A DNA stretch of 24,409 bases, taken from positions 1 to 24,409 of the forward strand of contig CANKBT010000007.1 of NCBI GenBank assembly GCA_947479995.1, read 5' to 3'. Origin of the DNA: Frankiaceae bacterium. Lineage in GTDB: Bacteria > Actinomycetota > Actinomycetes > Mycobacteriales > SCTD01. The notes below the pieces were generated by a model. That model was not told the DNA's origin. It saw nothing but the letters and a program-made list of their open reading frames with translations, and made no database searches. Of the stretch, positions 16,800-23,746 are shown in pieces; position 1 is the first letter of the stretch, and each line of letters begins with the position of its first letter. The position numbers were made by a program, and so were the translations under genes.

Positions 16800-17600
16800 G
16801 TGACGCGCGTCGACCTCGCGTCGCCGCGCCTGCGCGAGGTCGACCCCGACCACGTGCGCGACTGGGTCGAGTTCGGCGACCCCGCCGACGACGCCCACGT
16901 GGTGCGGGCCGACCTCACCTGGCTGCTGTCGTCGTGGACCTGCGTCTACGGCGCCGGCTGCCACGGCATCGTCGAGGGCGAGGCCGAGAAGGGCTGCTGC
17001 AGCCACGGCGCGTTCTGGAGCGACGACGACGACCGCGCCCGGGTCGAGGGCCACGCCGCGCGGCTCAAGCGCAAGCACTGGCAGCACGCCGACACCGGCC
17101 GGCGCGACGGCATCAGCGAACTCGACGAGCTCGAGGGCGAGCCCGCCGAGCGCACCCGCCGCGTCGACGGCGCGTGCCTGTTCCTCAACCGGCCGGGCTT
17201 CGCCGGCGGCGAGGGGTGCGCGCTGCACGCGCTCGCCCTGCGCGACGGCCTGCACCCGCTGCAGACCAAGCCCGACGTGTGCTGGCAGCTGCCGGTGCGG
17301 CGCACGCAGGAGCGGGTGACCCGGCCGGACGAGGTCGAGGTGCTGGTGTCGTCGATCGGCGAGTTCGACCGCCGCGGCTGGGGCCCGGGCGGCGAGGACC
17401 TGCACTGGTGGTGCACGGGCTCCCCCGACGCCCACGTCGGCGCCGAGCCGCTGTACGTGTCGTACGCCCCCGAGCTCACGGCGCTCGTCGGCGCGGAGGC
17501 GTACGCCGTGCTGGCCCGGCTGTGCGCGGAGCGCGCCGGGCTGCCGCGGCACCCGGCGACCGCCGCCGCGCTCGCGGCCGGCACGACTGGCAGGATCTGA
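16800..17600 (+). CDS. Cysteine-cluster protein of unknown function (Rv0495c-like)
   Basis: The 266-aa protein has cysteines at 48, 54, 66, 67, 126, 140, 161, 205 and 242. Blocks such as TCVYGAGCHGI, GCCSHGAFW, DGACLFLN and GGEGCALHALAL recall zinc- or iron-sulfur-binding YkgJ-type proteins. The CHGI, CCSHG, GC-LHAL and CW blocks look like a single metal or cluster site. It matches the family found at this place in M. tuberculosis (Rv0495c, near regX3), where the function is, as far as I know, undefined. The GTG start at 16800 has GGGGG 4 nt upstream within the last 27-bp repeat. It lies directly downstream of the LOV phosphatase gene and may be co-transcribed through the repeats. A redox or metal role is inference. 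Confidence 0.8.
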   Translation: MTRVDLASPRLREVDPDHVRDWVEFGDPADDAHVVRADLTWLLSSWTCVYGAGCHGIVEGEAEKGCCSHGAFWSDDDDRARVEGHAARLKRKHWQHADTGRRDGISELDELEGEPAERTRRVDGACLFLNRPGFAGGEGCALHALALRDGLHPLQTKPDVCWQLPVRRTQERVTRPDEVEVLVSSIGEFDRRGWGPGGEDLHWWCTGSPDAHVGAEPLYVSYAPELTALVGAEAYAVLARLCAERAGLPRHPATAAALAAGTTGRI

Positions 17601-17699
17601 GCGCAGCACGGCACTCCTGCCACTCGAACCGGGTCGACGGCGGGACGACAGTGGCGGTCACGAGGGCGGACCGGCCGCCCGCCCGCCCGAGGAGGCGCC

Positions 17700-17861
17700 G
17701 TGCTCGACGTCCACTGCCCCGTCCACGGCCGCACCGTCCTGCTGCCGCACAGCCGCATCCGCGACCTGTGCAACACCGACCGCGGCATCGTGCTCGAGGT
17801 CGAGTGCTACGACGGCGCGCGCATCACGCTGGTCACCGGGCGCGCCGCCCGCCCGGCCTGA
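17700..17861 (+). CDS. 53-aa conserved-type small protein
   Basis: The GTG start at 17700 is preceded by GAGGAGG (17689-17695) at 4-nt spacing. The 53-aa product starts MLDVHCPVHGRTVLLPHSR, continues RDLCNTDRGIVLEVEC, and ends TLVTGRAARPA. The CPVHG and later Cys residues look like a degraded zinc ribbon, similar to short actinobacterial proteins that begin with a C-P-x-H-G motif. It ends 10 nt before the stop of regX3 on the other strand, so the two genes converge without room for a terminator. The 99 bp upstream (17601-17699) hold no other gene; no clear promoter was seen there. The function is unknown. Confidence 0.65.
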   Translation: MLDVHCPVHGRTVLLPHSRIRDLCNTDRGIVLEVECYDGARITLVTGRAARPA

Positions 17862-17871
17862 GCCGGCCCCG

Positions 17872-18552
17872 TCAGGCCTCGAACTTGTAGCCCAGCCCCC
17901 GCACGGTGACGAGGTGCTGCGGGGCGCCCGGGTCGGGCTCGATCTTGGCGCGCAGCCGCTTGACGTGGACGTCGAGGGTCTTGGTGTCGCCGACGTAGTC
18001 GGCGCCCCACACCCGGTCGATGAGCTGGCCGCGGGTGAGCACCCGCCCGCAGTTGCGCAGCAGCAGCTCGAGCAGCTCGAACTCCTTGAGCGGCAGCTGC
18101 ACCGGCGTGCCGTCCACGCTCACGACGTGGCGGTCGACGTCCATGCGCACCGGCCCGGCGGCGAGCGCCGTCGACGGCGCCTCCTCGGGCTCGGCGCCGC
18201 GGCGCAGCACCGCGCGCATGCGGGCCAGCAGCTCGCGCGTGGAGTACGGCTTGGTGACGTAGTCGTCGGCGCCGAGCTCCAGGCCGACGACCTTGTCGAT
18301 CTCGCTGTCGCGGGCGGTCAGCATGATGACGGGCACCGACCCGCGCTGGCGCAGCTGGCGGCACACCTCGGTGCCCGACAGGCCCGGGAGCATGAGGTCG
18401 AGCAGCACCAGGTCGGCGCCGCTGCGGTCGTACTCCTCGATCGCGGCCGGGCCGGTCTGGGCGACGGCGACCTCGAAGCCCTCGGCCTTGAGCAGGTAGG
18501 AGAGCGGGTCGGAGAAGGACTCCTCGTCCTCCACGAGCAGCACGCGGGTCAT
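17872..18552 (-). CDS. regX3: OmpR/PhoB-family response regulator (phosphate response)
   Basis: The 226-aa protein has a receiver domain (1-120) with the acidic pocket Glu8/Asp9, phosphoacceptor Asp52 (LLDLMLPG), Thr79-region MLTARD and Lys of VTKPYS, followed by an OmpR-type winged helix (about 130-226) with LPLKEFELLELLL, RGQLIDRVWG, DVHVKRLRAKIE and VRGLGYKFE. It is very similar to M. tuberculosis RegX3 and Streptomyces PhoP, which control genes for phosphate starvation. The ATG overlaps the senX3 stop (ATGA), so the kinase and regulator are made together. A PHO-box-like repeat lies in the senX3-phoU intergenic region, suggesting autoregulation. Confidence 0.95.
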   Translation of the reverse strand: MTRVLLVEDEESFSDPLSYLLKAEGFEVAVAQTGPAAIEEYDRSGADLVLLDLMLPGLSGTEVCRQLRQRGSVPVIMLTARDSEIDKVVGLELGADDYVTKPYSTRELLARMRAVLRRGAEPEEAPSTALAAGPVRMDVDRHVVSVDGTPVQLPLKEFELLELLLRNCGRVLTRGQLIDRVWGADYVGDTKTLDVHVKRLRAKIEPDPGAPQHLVTVRGLGYKFEA

Positions 18553-19769
18553 GCGGTCCTCTCGGCTGAGCGGTACGGGGCGGAGCGGGGCGCCGCCAGA
18601 GCCGGGGCGTCGCCCGGCTCGTCGTCGGCGGGGGCGCTGGCCGCCGGCAGGCGGAGCGTGAAGGTGGAGCCGGAGCCCTCGACGCTCCAGACGTCGACCT
18701 CGCCGCCGTGGTTGGTGGCGACGTGCTTGACGATGGCGAGGCCGAGCCCGGTGCCGCCGGTGACCCGGCTGCGGGCGGGGTCGGCCCGGTAGAAGCGCTC
18801 GAAGACGCGCTGCAGGTCGCGCTCGGCGATCCCGATGCCCTGGTCGGTGACGCTCACCTCGACGGCGCCCTCGACGAGCCGCACGGCGGTCGCGACGCGG
18901 GTGCGGTCGGGGCTGTACGCGACGGCGTTGTCGAGCAGGTTGGCCAGGGCGGTGACGAGCTGGCCCTCGCTGCCGCGCACCCACAGCCCGCGGTGGCCGC
19001 CGCGCACCAGGTCGATGCCGCGGGAGGCGGCGACGGTGCGGGTGCGGTCGAGGGCCTCGGTGACGACGCGGTCGACCGCGACGGGCTCGGGGTCGGGCAG
19101 CGGGTCGGCGCCCTGCAGGCGCGACAGGTCGATGAGCTCCTGCACGAGCCGGGCGAGGCGCTCGGCCTCGTGCTGCACCCGGCCGGCGAAGCGGCGCACC
19201 GCGACGGGGTCCTCGGAGCACCCGACGAGCGCCTCGGCCAGCAGCGACATCGCGCCGACCGGGGTCTTGAGCTCGTGGCTGACGTTGGCCACGAAGTCGC
19301 GGCGCACGTCCTCGACGCGGTGGGCCTCGGTGACGTCCTCGACGAGCAGGGCGACGTGGCCCTGGCCGCCGAACGGCGCGAGGCGAACGCGGACGTCCTC
19401 GGGCACCCGGCCGAGCCGGGTCGCCGGCAGGCGGAGCTCGACCTCGGCGTCGGTGCCGCTGCGGCGGGTGTCGTAGACCAGGCGGCGCAGCTCGGCCACC
19501 GGCACGCGGGCGGCCCGCACGACGCCGAGGTCGTGGGCCGCGCGGTTGGCGAGCACGACCTCGTCCGCGCCGTCGAGCACCGCGACCGCGACGGGGAGCG
19601 CGTGGATGACGTCGACCGCGCTCGGCACGTCGGGGCGGGTCAGCGGCGGGGGCGCCGCGACGGGCGCCGGGGCGCTGCGGCCGCGCCAGGCCAGGGTGCC
19701 GAGCACGACGAGGACGCCGGCCACGAGGCCGACGACCGTGCCGAGCACGACCGCCCACAGCAGCTCCAC
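18549..19769 (-). CDS. senX3: Sensor histidine kinase SenX3-like (phosphate sensing)
   Basis: The product has 406 aa from the GTG at 19769. It has one N-terminal membrane helix (about 3-28), a PAS domain (about 50-145), a HisKA domain with His165 in the H-box NVSHELKTP, and a HATPase domain with N-box LLDNAVAYS, DQGIGIAE and GGTGLGLAIVKH. The C-terminal ~30 residues are low-complexity Ala/Pro. It phosphorylates RegX3 when phosphate is low and in other bacteria is restrained by PhoU and the Pst transporter. The start is chosen because TAGCAT lies exactly 7 nt upstream and there is no Shine-Dalgarno, indicating a leaderless mRNA. A start at 19859 would place the promoter and PHO-box region inside the gene. 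Confidence 0.93.
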   Translation of the reverse strand: MELLWAVVLGTVVGLVAGVLVVLGTLAWRGRSAPAPVAAPPPLTRPDVPSAVDVIHALPVAVAVLDGADEVVLANRAAHDLGVVRAARVPVAELRRLVYDTRRSGTDAEVELRLPATRLGRVPEDVRVRLAPFGGQGHVALLVEDVTEAHRVEDVRRDFVANVSHELKTPVGAMSLLAEALVGCSEDPVAVRRFAGRVQHEAERLARLVQELIDLSRLQGADPLPDPEPVAVDRVVTEALDRTRTVAASRGIDLVRGGHRGLWVRGSEGQLVTALANLLDNAVAYSPDRTRVATAVRLVEGAVEVSVTDQGIGIAERDLQRVFERFYRADPARSRVTGGTGLGLAIVKHVATNHGGEVDVWSVEGSGSTFTLRLPAASAPADDEPGDAPALAAPRSAPYRSAERTA

Positions 19770-19776
19770 GAGGGGG

Positions 19777-19782
19777 ATGCTA
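19777..19782 (-). promoter_or_regulatory. -10 box for a leaderless senX3-regX3 transcript
   Basis: TAGCAT (19782 to 19777) is followed by a 7-nt spacer and the GTG at 19769. No Shine-Dalgarno is present, so the mRNA probably begins at the start codon. Confidence 0.55.
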
Positions 19783-19831
19783 GGCGCCCGTGCACAGCGG
19801 GTGATCGCGCCGGCACCGCCCCCGCGGAGGT

Positions 19832-19875
19832 GTTCACCGGGCGTACCCGACGGGTTCACGGTCCGTACCGGCGGC
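19832..19875 (+). promoter_or_regulatory. PHO-box-like array of four 11-bp direct repeat units
   Basis: Units begin every 11 bp: GTTCACCGGGC (19832), GTACCCGACGG (19843), GTTCACGGTCC (19854) and GTACCGGCGGC (19865). The GTTCACC-like core and the 11-bp spacing match direct repeat units bound by PhoP/RegX3-type regulators in actinomycetes. The array ends 18 bp before the phoU -10 box, where an activator would replace a weak -35. It also lies about 50 bp upstream of the senX3 -10 box. Confidence 0.7.
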
Positions 19876-19893
19876 GCAGCAGGGGCGCCCCCG

Positions 19894-19899
19894 TACCCT
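19894..19899 (+). promoter_or_regulatory. -10 box for a leaderless phoU transcript
   Basis: TACCCT (19894-19899) is followed by a 7-nt spacer and the ATG at 19907, with no Shine-Dalgarno. It is the + strand partner of the senX3 promoter. Confidence 0.55.
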
Positions 19900-19906
19900 C
19901 GACCCC

Positions 19907-20560
19907 ATGCGCGACGCCTACCACGAGGACCTCGACGCCATCTCCCACGTGCTCGTGGAGATGGCCAACCTGGTCGGCTCGGCCATGAGCCGGGCCACCA
20001 CCGCCCTGCTCGACGCCGACCTCCAGCTGGCCGAGCGGGTGATCGCCAACGACGACGCCGTCGACGCGCTCTACCGCGACACCGAGGCCAAGGCCTTCGA
20101 GATCCTGGTGCGCCAGCAGCCGGTCGCGACCGACCTGCGCCAGGTCGTCACGTCGCTGCGCATGGTCGCCGACCTCGAGCGCATGGGCGACCTCGCCCTG
20201 CACGTCGCCAAGGTCGCCCGCCGCCGCTACCCCGCCTCGGCCGTCCCGCCGGAGCTGCGCGCGACGATCCTGCAGATGGGCCACGCCGCCGAGGAGATCG
20301 TCGCCAAGGCCGGCAGCGTCATCGCCCGCCGCGACGTCGACATGGCCTTCGAGCTCGAGAAGGACGACGACGTCATGGACGGGCTGCACCGCCAGCTCTT
20401 CCAGGCGATGCTCGCGCCCGAGTGGGCCAACGGCGTCGAGGCCGCGATCGACATCGCGCTCGTCGGCCGCTACTACGAGCGCTTCGCCGACCACGCCGTC
20501 TCGGTCGCCCGCCGGGTCGTCTACCTGGTGACCGGCGAGCGGCACGACGCCCCGGCCTAG
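19907..20560 (+). CDS. phoU: Phosphate signalling regulator PhoU
   Basis: The 217-aa, all-helical protein consists of two PhoU three-helix repeats. The metal-binding ExxxD motifs are Glu91-Asp95 (ERMGDLALHVAK) and Glu191-Asp195 (ERFADHAVSVAR). PhoU couples the Pst phosphate transporter to the PhoR/SenX3 kinase and silences it when phosphate is plentiful. The gene is divergent from senX3-regX3 and shares the PHO-box region, as in Streptomyces; in M. tuberculosis the phoU homologues are elsewhere. It converges with gpm with only 3 bp between the two stops and no terminator hairpin. No pst genes are in the window. Confidence 0.94.
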   Translation: MRDAYHEDLDAISHVLVEMANLVGSAMSRATTALLDADLQLAERVIANDDAVDALYRDTEAKAFEILVRQQPVATDLRQVVTSLRMVADLERMGDLALHVAKVARRRYPASAVPPELRATILQMGHAAEEIVAKAGSVIARRDVDMAFELEKDDDVMDGLHRQLFQAMLAPEWANGVEAAIDIALVGRYYERFADHAVSVARRVVYLVTGERHDAPA

Positions 20561-20563
20561 CGG

Positions 20564-21307
20564 CTACGTCCCCTGGGCGGCGACCGCGGCGGCTGCGGTC
20601 GCCGCGGCCTCCGGGTCGAGGTACTCCCCGCCCGGCACGGTCGGGCGCAGGTCGTCGTCGAGCTCGTAGCGCAGCGGGATGCCGGTGGGGATGTTGAGCC
20701 CCGCGATGGCGTCGTCGCCGATGCCGTCGAGGTGCTTGACCAGGCCGCGCAGCGAGTTGCCGTGCGCCGCGACGAGCACCGTCCTGCCGGCGCGCAGGTC
20801 GGGCACGAGCGCGTCGTACCAGTACGGCAGCATCCGCGCGACGACGTCGGCGAGGCACTCGGTGCGCGGCACGAGGTCCTGCGCGAGCGCGGCGTAGCGC
20901 GGGTCGGTGCTCACGTCGTACGGGTCGCCGGCGGCGATGGGCGGCGGCGGCACGTCGAACGAGCGGCGCCAGAGCATGAACTGCTCCTCGCCGAACTCCT
21001 CGCGCACCTGCTTCTTGTCCTTGCCCTGCAGCGCGCCGTAGTGGCGCTCGTTGAGCCGCCACGAGCGGTGCACCGGCACCCACAGCCGGTCGGCGGTCTC
21101 GAGCGCGAGGTGCGCGGTGCGGATCGCTCGCTTCTGCAGGCTGGTGTGCAGCACGTCCGGCAGCACGCCGGCGGCGGTGAGCAGGGTGCCGCCGCGGCGG
21201 GCCTCGGCCTCGCCCTTGGCGGTCAGGTCGACGTCGACCCAGCCGGTGAACAGGTTCTTCTGGTTCCACTCGCTCTCGCCGTGGCGGAGCAGGATGAGCG
21301 TCGACAT
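20564..21307 (-). CDS. gpmA: 2,3-bisphosphoglycerate-dependent phosphoglycerate mutase
   Basis: The 247-aa cytoplasmic enzyme interconverts 3- and 2-phosphoglycerate in glycolysis. It has the phosphohistidine motif LLRHGESEWN (His9), the ERHYG segment with the catalytic Glu, the Arg pair in LQKRAIRTA, and the second catalytic His in AHGNSLRGL. The length matches the dPGM family. The ATG at 21307 (AGGA 8 nt upstream) fits the family N-terminus MSTLILLRHGE better than the in-frame ATG at 21316. Longer frames upstream are shadows. In M. tuberculosis gpm1 likewise lies between mshA and senX3. The gene follows two YbjN genes on the same strand. Confidence 0.95.
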   Translation of the reverse strand: MSTLILLRHGESEWNQKNLFTGWVDVDLTAKGEAEARRGGTLLTAAGVLPDVLHTSLQKRAIRTAHLALETADRLWVPVHRSWRLNERHYGALQGKDKKQVREEFGEEQFMLWRRSFDVPPPPIAAGDPYDVSTDPRYAALAQDLVPRTECLADVVARMLPYWYDALVPDLRAGRTVLVAAHGNSLRGLVKHLDGIGDDAIAGLNIPTGIPLRYELDDDLRPTVPGGEYLDPEAAATAAAAVAAQGT

Positions 21308-21339
21308 GCGGCCCATCCTGTCAGGGCGGGCCGGGGCGC

Positions 21340-21864
21340 TCAGCGGCGGACGTCGCGCCGCGGCGAGCGGTCGGGCGTGCCGGCCGGGCGGCGCCCCGCG
21401 CCGTCGGCGTGCACCTTGGCCGCCAGGGCCGGGTCGGCGGCGAGCCGGTCGCCGTACGCCAGGGCGAGCAGCGCCTCCTGGTCGTCCTCGAGCGCCTGCA
21501 GCACCTCGCCGAGCACGCGGTCGACGCCGTCGACGTCGAGCGCGCCGAGCGGCAGCGAGCCGGCGAGGAACACGTCGCCGACGTCGTCGACGGCGTAGTG
21601 CACCGTGCGCCGGCGCAGGTTGCGGCCGAGCAGGTGCCGGTGCAGCGGCCCGGGGTCGGCGACGCCGATGACGTGCACGACGAAGGCCTCGACGGCCACG
21701 GCCTGCTCCCCCGCGATGAGCCAGACCAGCGTGCGCGGCCGCCGGCGGCCGTGCAGCACGACCACGTACGCGCCGGCCTCGACGCGCTCGAACGACGCGC
21801 CCAGCTCGGTGAGGACGTCGAGCAGCACCCCGTCGAGGCGCCACACCGTCGGGCTCGGCTCCAC
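21340..21864 (-). CDS. YbjN-domain protein, second tandem copy
   Basis: The 174-aa protein is a YbjN-type (type III secretion chaperone-like fold) alpha/beta protein. Landmarks are LVWLIAGEQAVAVEAFVV, GRNLRRRTVHYAVDDVGDV, FLAGSLPLGALDVD and VDRVLGEVLQ. It is clearly related to the preceding gene product (for example GDVxLxGxLPL and VDRVLGxVLQ at matching places). The GTG start at 21864 is only 3 nt past the stop of the first copy, so they are translated together. The C-terminus is a basic low-complexity tail with many Arg/Pro/Ala. The function is unknown; YbjN proteins have been proposed as regulators of stress and motility. Confidence 0.82.
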   Translation of the reverse strand: MEPSPTVWRLDGVLLDVLTELGASFERVEAGAYVVVLHGRRRPRTLVWLIAGEQAVAVEAFVVHVIGVADPGPLHRHLLGRNLRRRTVHYAVDDVGDVFLAGSLPLGALDVDGVDRVLGEVLQALEDDQEALLALAYGDRLAADPALAAKVHADGAGRRPAGTPDRSPRRDVRR

Positions 21865-21867
21865 CGC

Positions 21868-22392
21868 CTACTCGCTCGGCGGCGGCGTGCGCTCGGGGTC
21901 GGCGAAGCGCGCGAAGGCCTGCAGGTTGCGCGTCGACTCGCCGCGCTTGAGCCGCCACTCCCACTCGCGCCGGATCGACGAGGCGAAGCCGATCTCCAGC
22001 AGCGGGTCGAACGACTCGTCGGCGTACTGCAGCACGCTGCCGAGCACCCGGTCGACCTCGTCGGCGGTGACGGCGTGCAGCGGCAGCCGCCCGACGAGGT
22101 GCACGTCGCCGGACGCGTCCACGGAGAAGGCGACGGCGTACAGGCGCGCGTTGCGGCGCAGCAGGAAGCGGTGGAACTCCTCGACGTTCTCGTCCGGGCG
22201 CCGGCAGACGAAGGCCTGCACGAGCAGGGCGTGCCGGCCGACGACCAGCCAGCAGTACGTCGCCAGCTTGTGCTCGCCGGGCAGCTTGCAGAGGAACTGC
22301 CCCTCGGCATGCTCCTCGTGCTCGATCCCGGCGTCGACCAGCGCCCCGCGGAGGAGGTCGGCCGTCGCGGTCTGCTCGGTCTGCCCGCTCAC
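21868..22392 (-). CDS. YbjN-domain protein, first tandem copy
   Basis: The 174-aa protein has a YbjN domain: LATYCWLVVGRHALLVQAFVCRRP, then FHRFLLRRNARLYAVAFSVD, GDVHLVGRLPLHAVTADEVDRVLG, and a C-terminal helix. It corresponds to Rv0487 next to mshA in M. tuberculosis. The GTG start at 22392 has GGGAG 7 nt upstream. It lies 49 nt downstream of mshA and 3 nt upstream of the second YbjN copy, suggesting an mshA-ybjN-ybjN-gpm transcript. A chaperone-like or protein-binding role is only inferred from the fold. Confidence 0.85.
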   Translation of the reverse strand: MSGQTEQTATADLLRGALVDAGIEHEEHAEGQFLCKLPGEHKLATYCWLVVGRHALLVQAFVCRRPDENVEEFHRFLLRRNARLYAVAFSVDASGDVHLVGRLPLHAVTADEVDRVLGSVLQYADESFDPLLEIGFASSIRREWEWRLKRGESTRNLQAFARFADPERTPPPSE

Positions 22393-22441
22393 CGTCGTGC
22401 TCCCGTCTGCCTCGCGGCGCCCTCTGCCACTGCGCCCCCGG

Positions 22442-23713
22442 TCACTGGGCGACCGCCAGCGGCACGCACGCCTCGCGGTACGTGCGCAGCAGCCCCTCGG
22501 CCGTCGCCGCCCACGAGAAGGCGCGGGCGTGCTCGACGGCCCCGCGCGACAGCGCCGGGCGGACGGCGAGCGCGCGCTCGAGCGCCGCGGCCCACGCGCC
22601 GTCGTCGTGGCCCGGCACGAGCAGGCCGCTCACGCCGTCGCGCACGGTGGTGCGCAGCCCGCCGACGTCGGTGGCGACCACCGGCGTGCCGCAGGCCTGC
22701 GCCTCGAGCGCCACGAGCCCGAAGGACTCGTTGTGCGACGGCACGGCGACGACGTCGGCGGCGACGTACCAGTCGCGCAGCCGGGAGCGGTCGCTCGGCG
22801 CCTCGAAGCGCACCGGCAGGTCGAGGTCGGCGGCGAGCGCCTGCAGCGCCGCGGGCGTGCCGGCGCCGTTGCCGCTCGGGCCGCCCACGACGGCGACGAC
22901 CGCGCGGGCGCGGGTGGCCGGGTCGAGCCGGGCGGCCGCGCGCAGCAGCACGTCCGGCGCCTTGAGCGGCTGCAGCCGCCCGACGAACAGCAGCAGCACC
23001 GCGCCCTCGGGCACGCCCAGCCGGCGGCGCGCGGCGGCGGCGCCGCCCGGGCGGAAGTGGTCGAGGTCGACGCCGGGCGGCACCACGTCGACGCGCGAGG
23101 GCGCGGCGTCGTAGAGCTCGACGAGCTGGCGGGCCTCGTCGGCGGTGTTGGCGACGAGCCGGTCGGCGGCCGCGACGACCTGCTGCTCCCCGACGACGCG
23201 GTGCAGCGGCTCCGGCGCGTCGCCCTCGGCGAGCGAGGCGTTCTTCACGCGGGCCAGCGTGTGCGCGGTGTGCACGAGCGGCACGCCCCAGCGCTCGGCC
23301 GCCAGCCACCCCACCTGGCCCGACAGCCAGTAGTGCGAGTGCACGACGTCGTACGCGCCGGGCTCGCGCGCCGCCTCGGCGAGCTGCACGCCGCGGGTGA
23401 GCGCGCACAGCTGCGCCGGCAGGTCGTCCTTGCCGAGCCCCTCGTACGGGCCGGCGGTGACGTGGCGGACGGTGACGCCGGGGGCCAGCGCGACGTCCGG
23501 CGGGAGGTCGCTGCGCGTGGCGCGGGTGAAGACCTCGACCTCGACGCCGAGGTCGGCGAGCCGCCGGCTGGTCTCGGTGACGTAGACGTTGAGGCCGCCG
23601 GCGTCGCCCGTGCCCGGCTGCTCGAGCGGGCTGGTGTGCACCGACAGCACGGCGACCCGCCGCGGGTGCACGCTGGCGACGCGCCGGGGCGCGCCGCGCC
23701 TGCTCGTCCGCAC
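22442..23713 (-). CDS. mshA: D-inositol-3-phosphate glycosyltransferase (mycothiol synthesis)
   Basis: The 423-aa GT4-family retaining glycosyltransferase joins UDP-GlcNAc to 1-L-myo-inositol 1-phosphate, the first step of mycothiol synthesis. The N-terminal domain carries RRVAVLSVHTSPLEQPG, GTGDAGGLNVYV and VHSHYWLSG. The C-terminal domain has FVGRLQPLKAPDVLL and the nucleotide-sugar motif ESFGLVALE with EX7E spacing, followed by CGTPVVATDVGGL. The GTG at 23713 follows GAGGAGG at 4-nt spacing and leaves a short basic N-terminal lead. Longer upstream frames are shadows of the divergent dehydrogenase. M. tuberculosis MshA is about 50 residues longer, mainly at the N-terminus. It indicates a mycothiol-producing actinomycete. 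Confidence 0.94.
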   Translation of the reverse strand: MRTSRRGAPRRVASVHPRRVAVLSVHTSPLEQPGTGDAGGLNVYVTETSRRLADLGVEVEVFTRATRSDLPPDVALAPGVTVRHVTAGPYEGLGKDDLPAQLCALTRGVQLAEAAREPGAYDVVHSHYWLSGQVGWLAAERWGVPLVHTAHTLARVKNASLAEGDAPEPLHRVVGEQQVVAAADRLVANTADEARQLVELYDAAPSRVDVVPPGVDLDHFRPGGAAAARRRLGVPEGAVLLLFVGRLQPLKAPDVLLRAAARLDPATRARAVVAVVGGPSGNGAGTPAALQALAADLDLPVRFEAPSDRSRLRDWYVAADVVAVPSHNESFGLVALEAQACGTPVVATDVGGLRTTVRDGVSGLLVPGHDDGAWAAALERALAVRPALSRGAVEHARAFSWAATAEGLLRTYREACVPLAVAQ

Positions 23714-23746
23714 CCGACCTCCTCGTCGCGCCGGCGGGCCGCCCGG

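Noticed and set aside
14168..16918. Open frame of 916 codons on the - strand
   Set aside because: It is antisense to the LOV-GAF-PP2C gene, which has clear catalytic motifs; no motif is seen in the antisense frame.
18549..19859. Longer start for senX3 at 19859
   Set aside because: It would include the promoter region and part of the PHO-box array; the added residues are low complexity and unlike the family.
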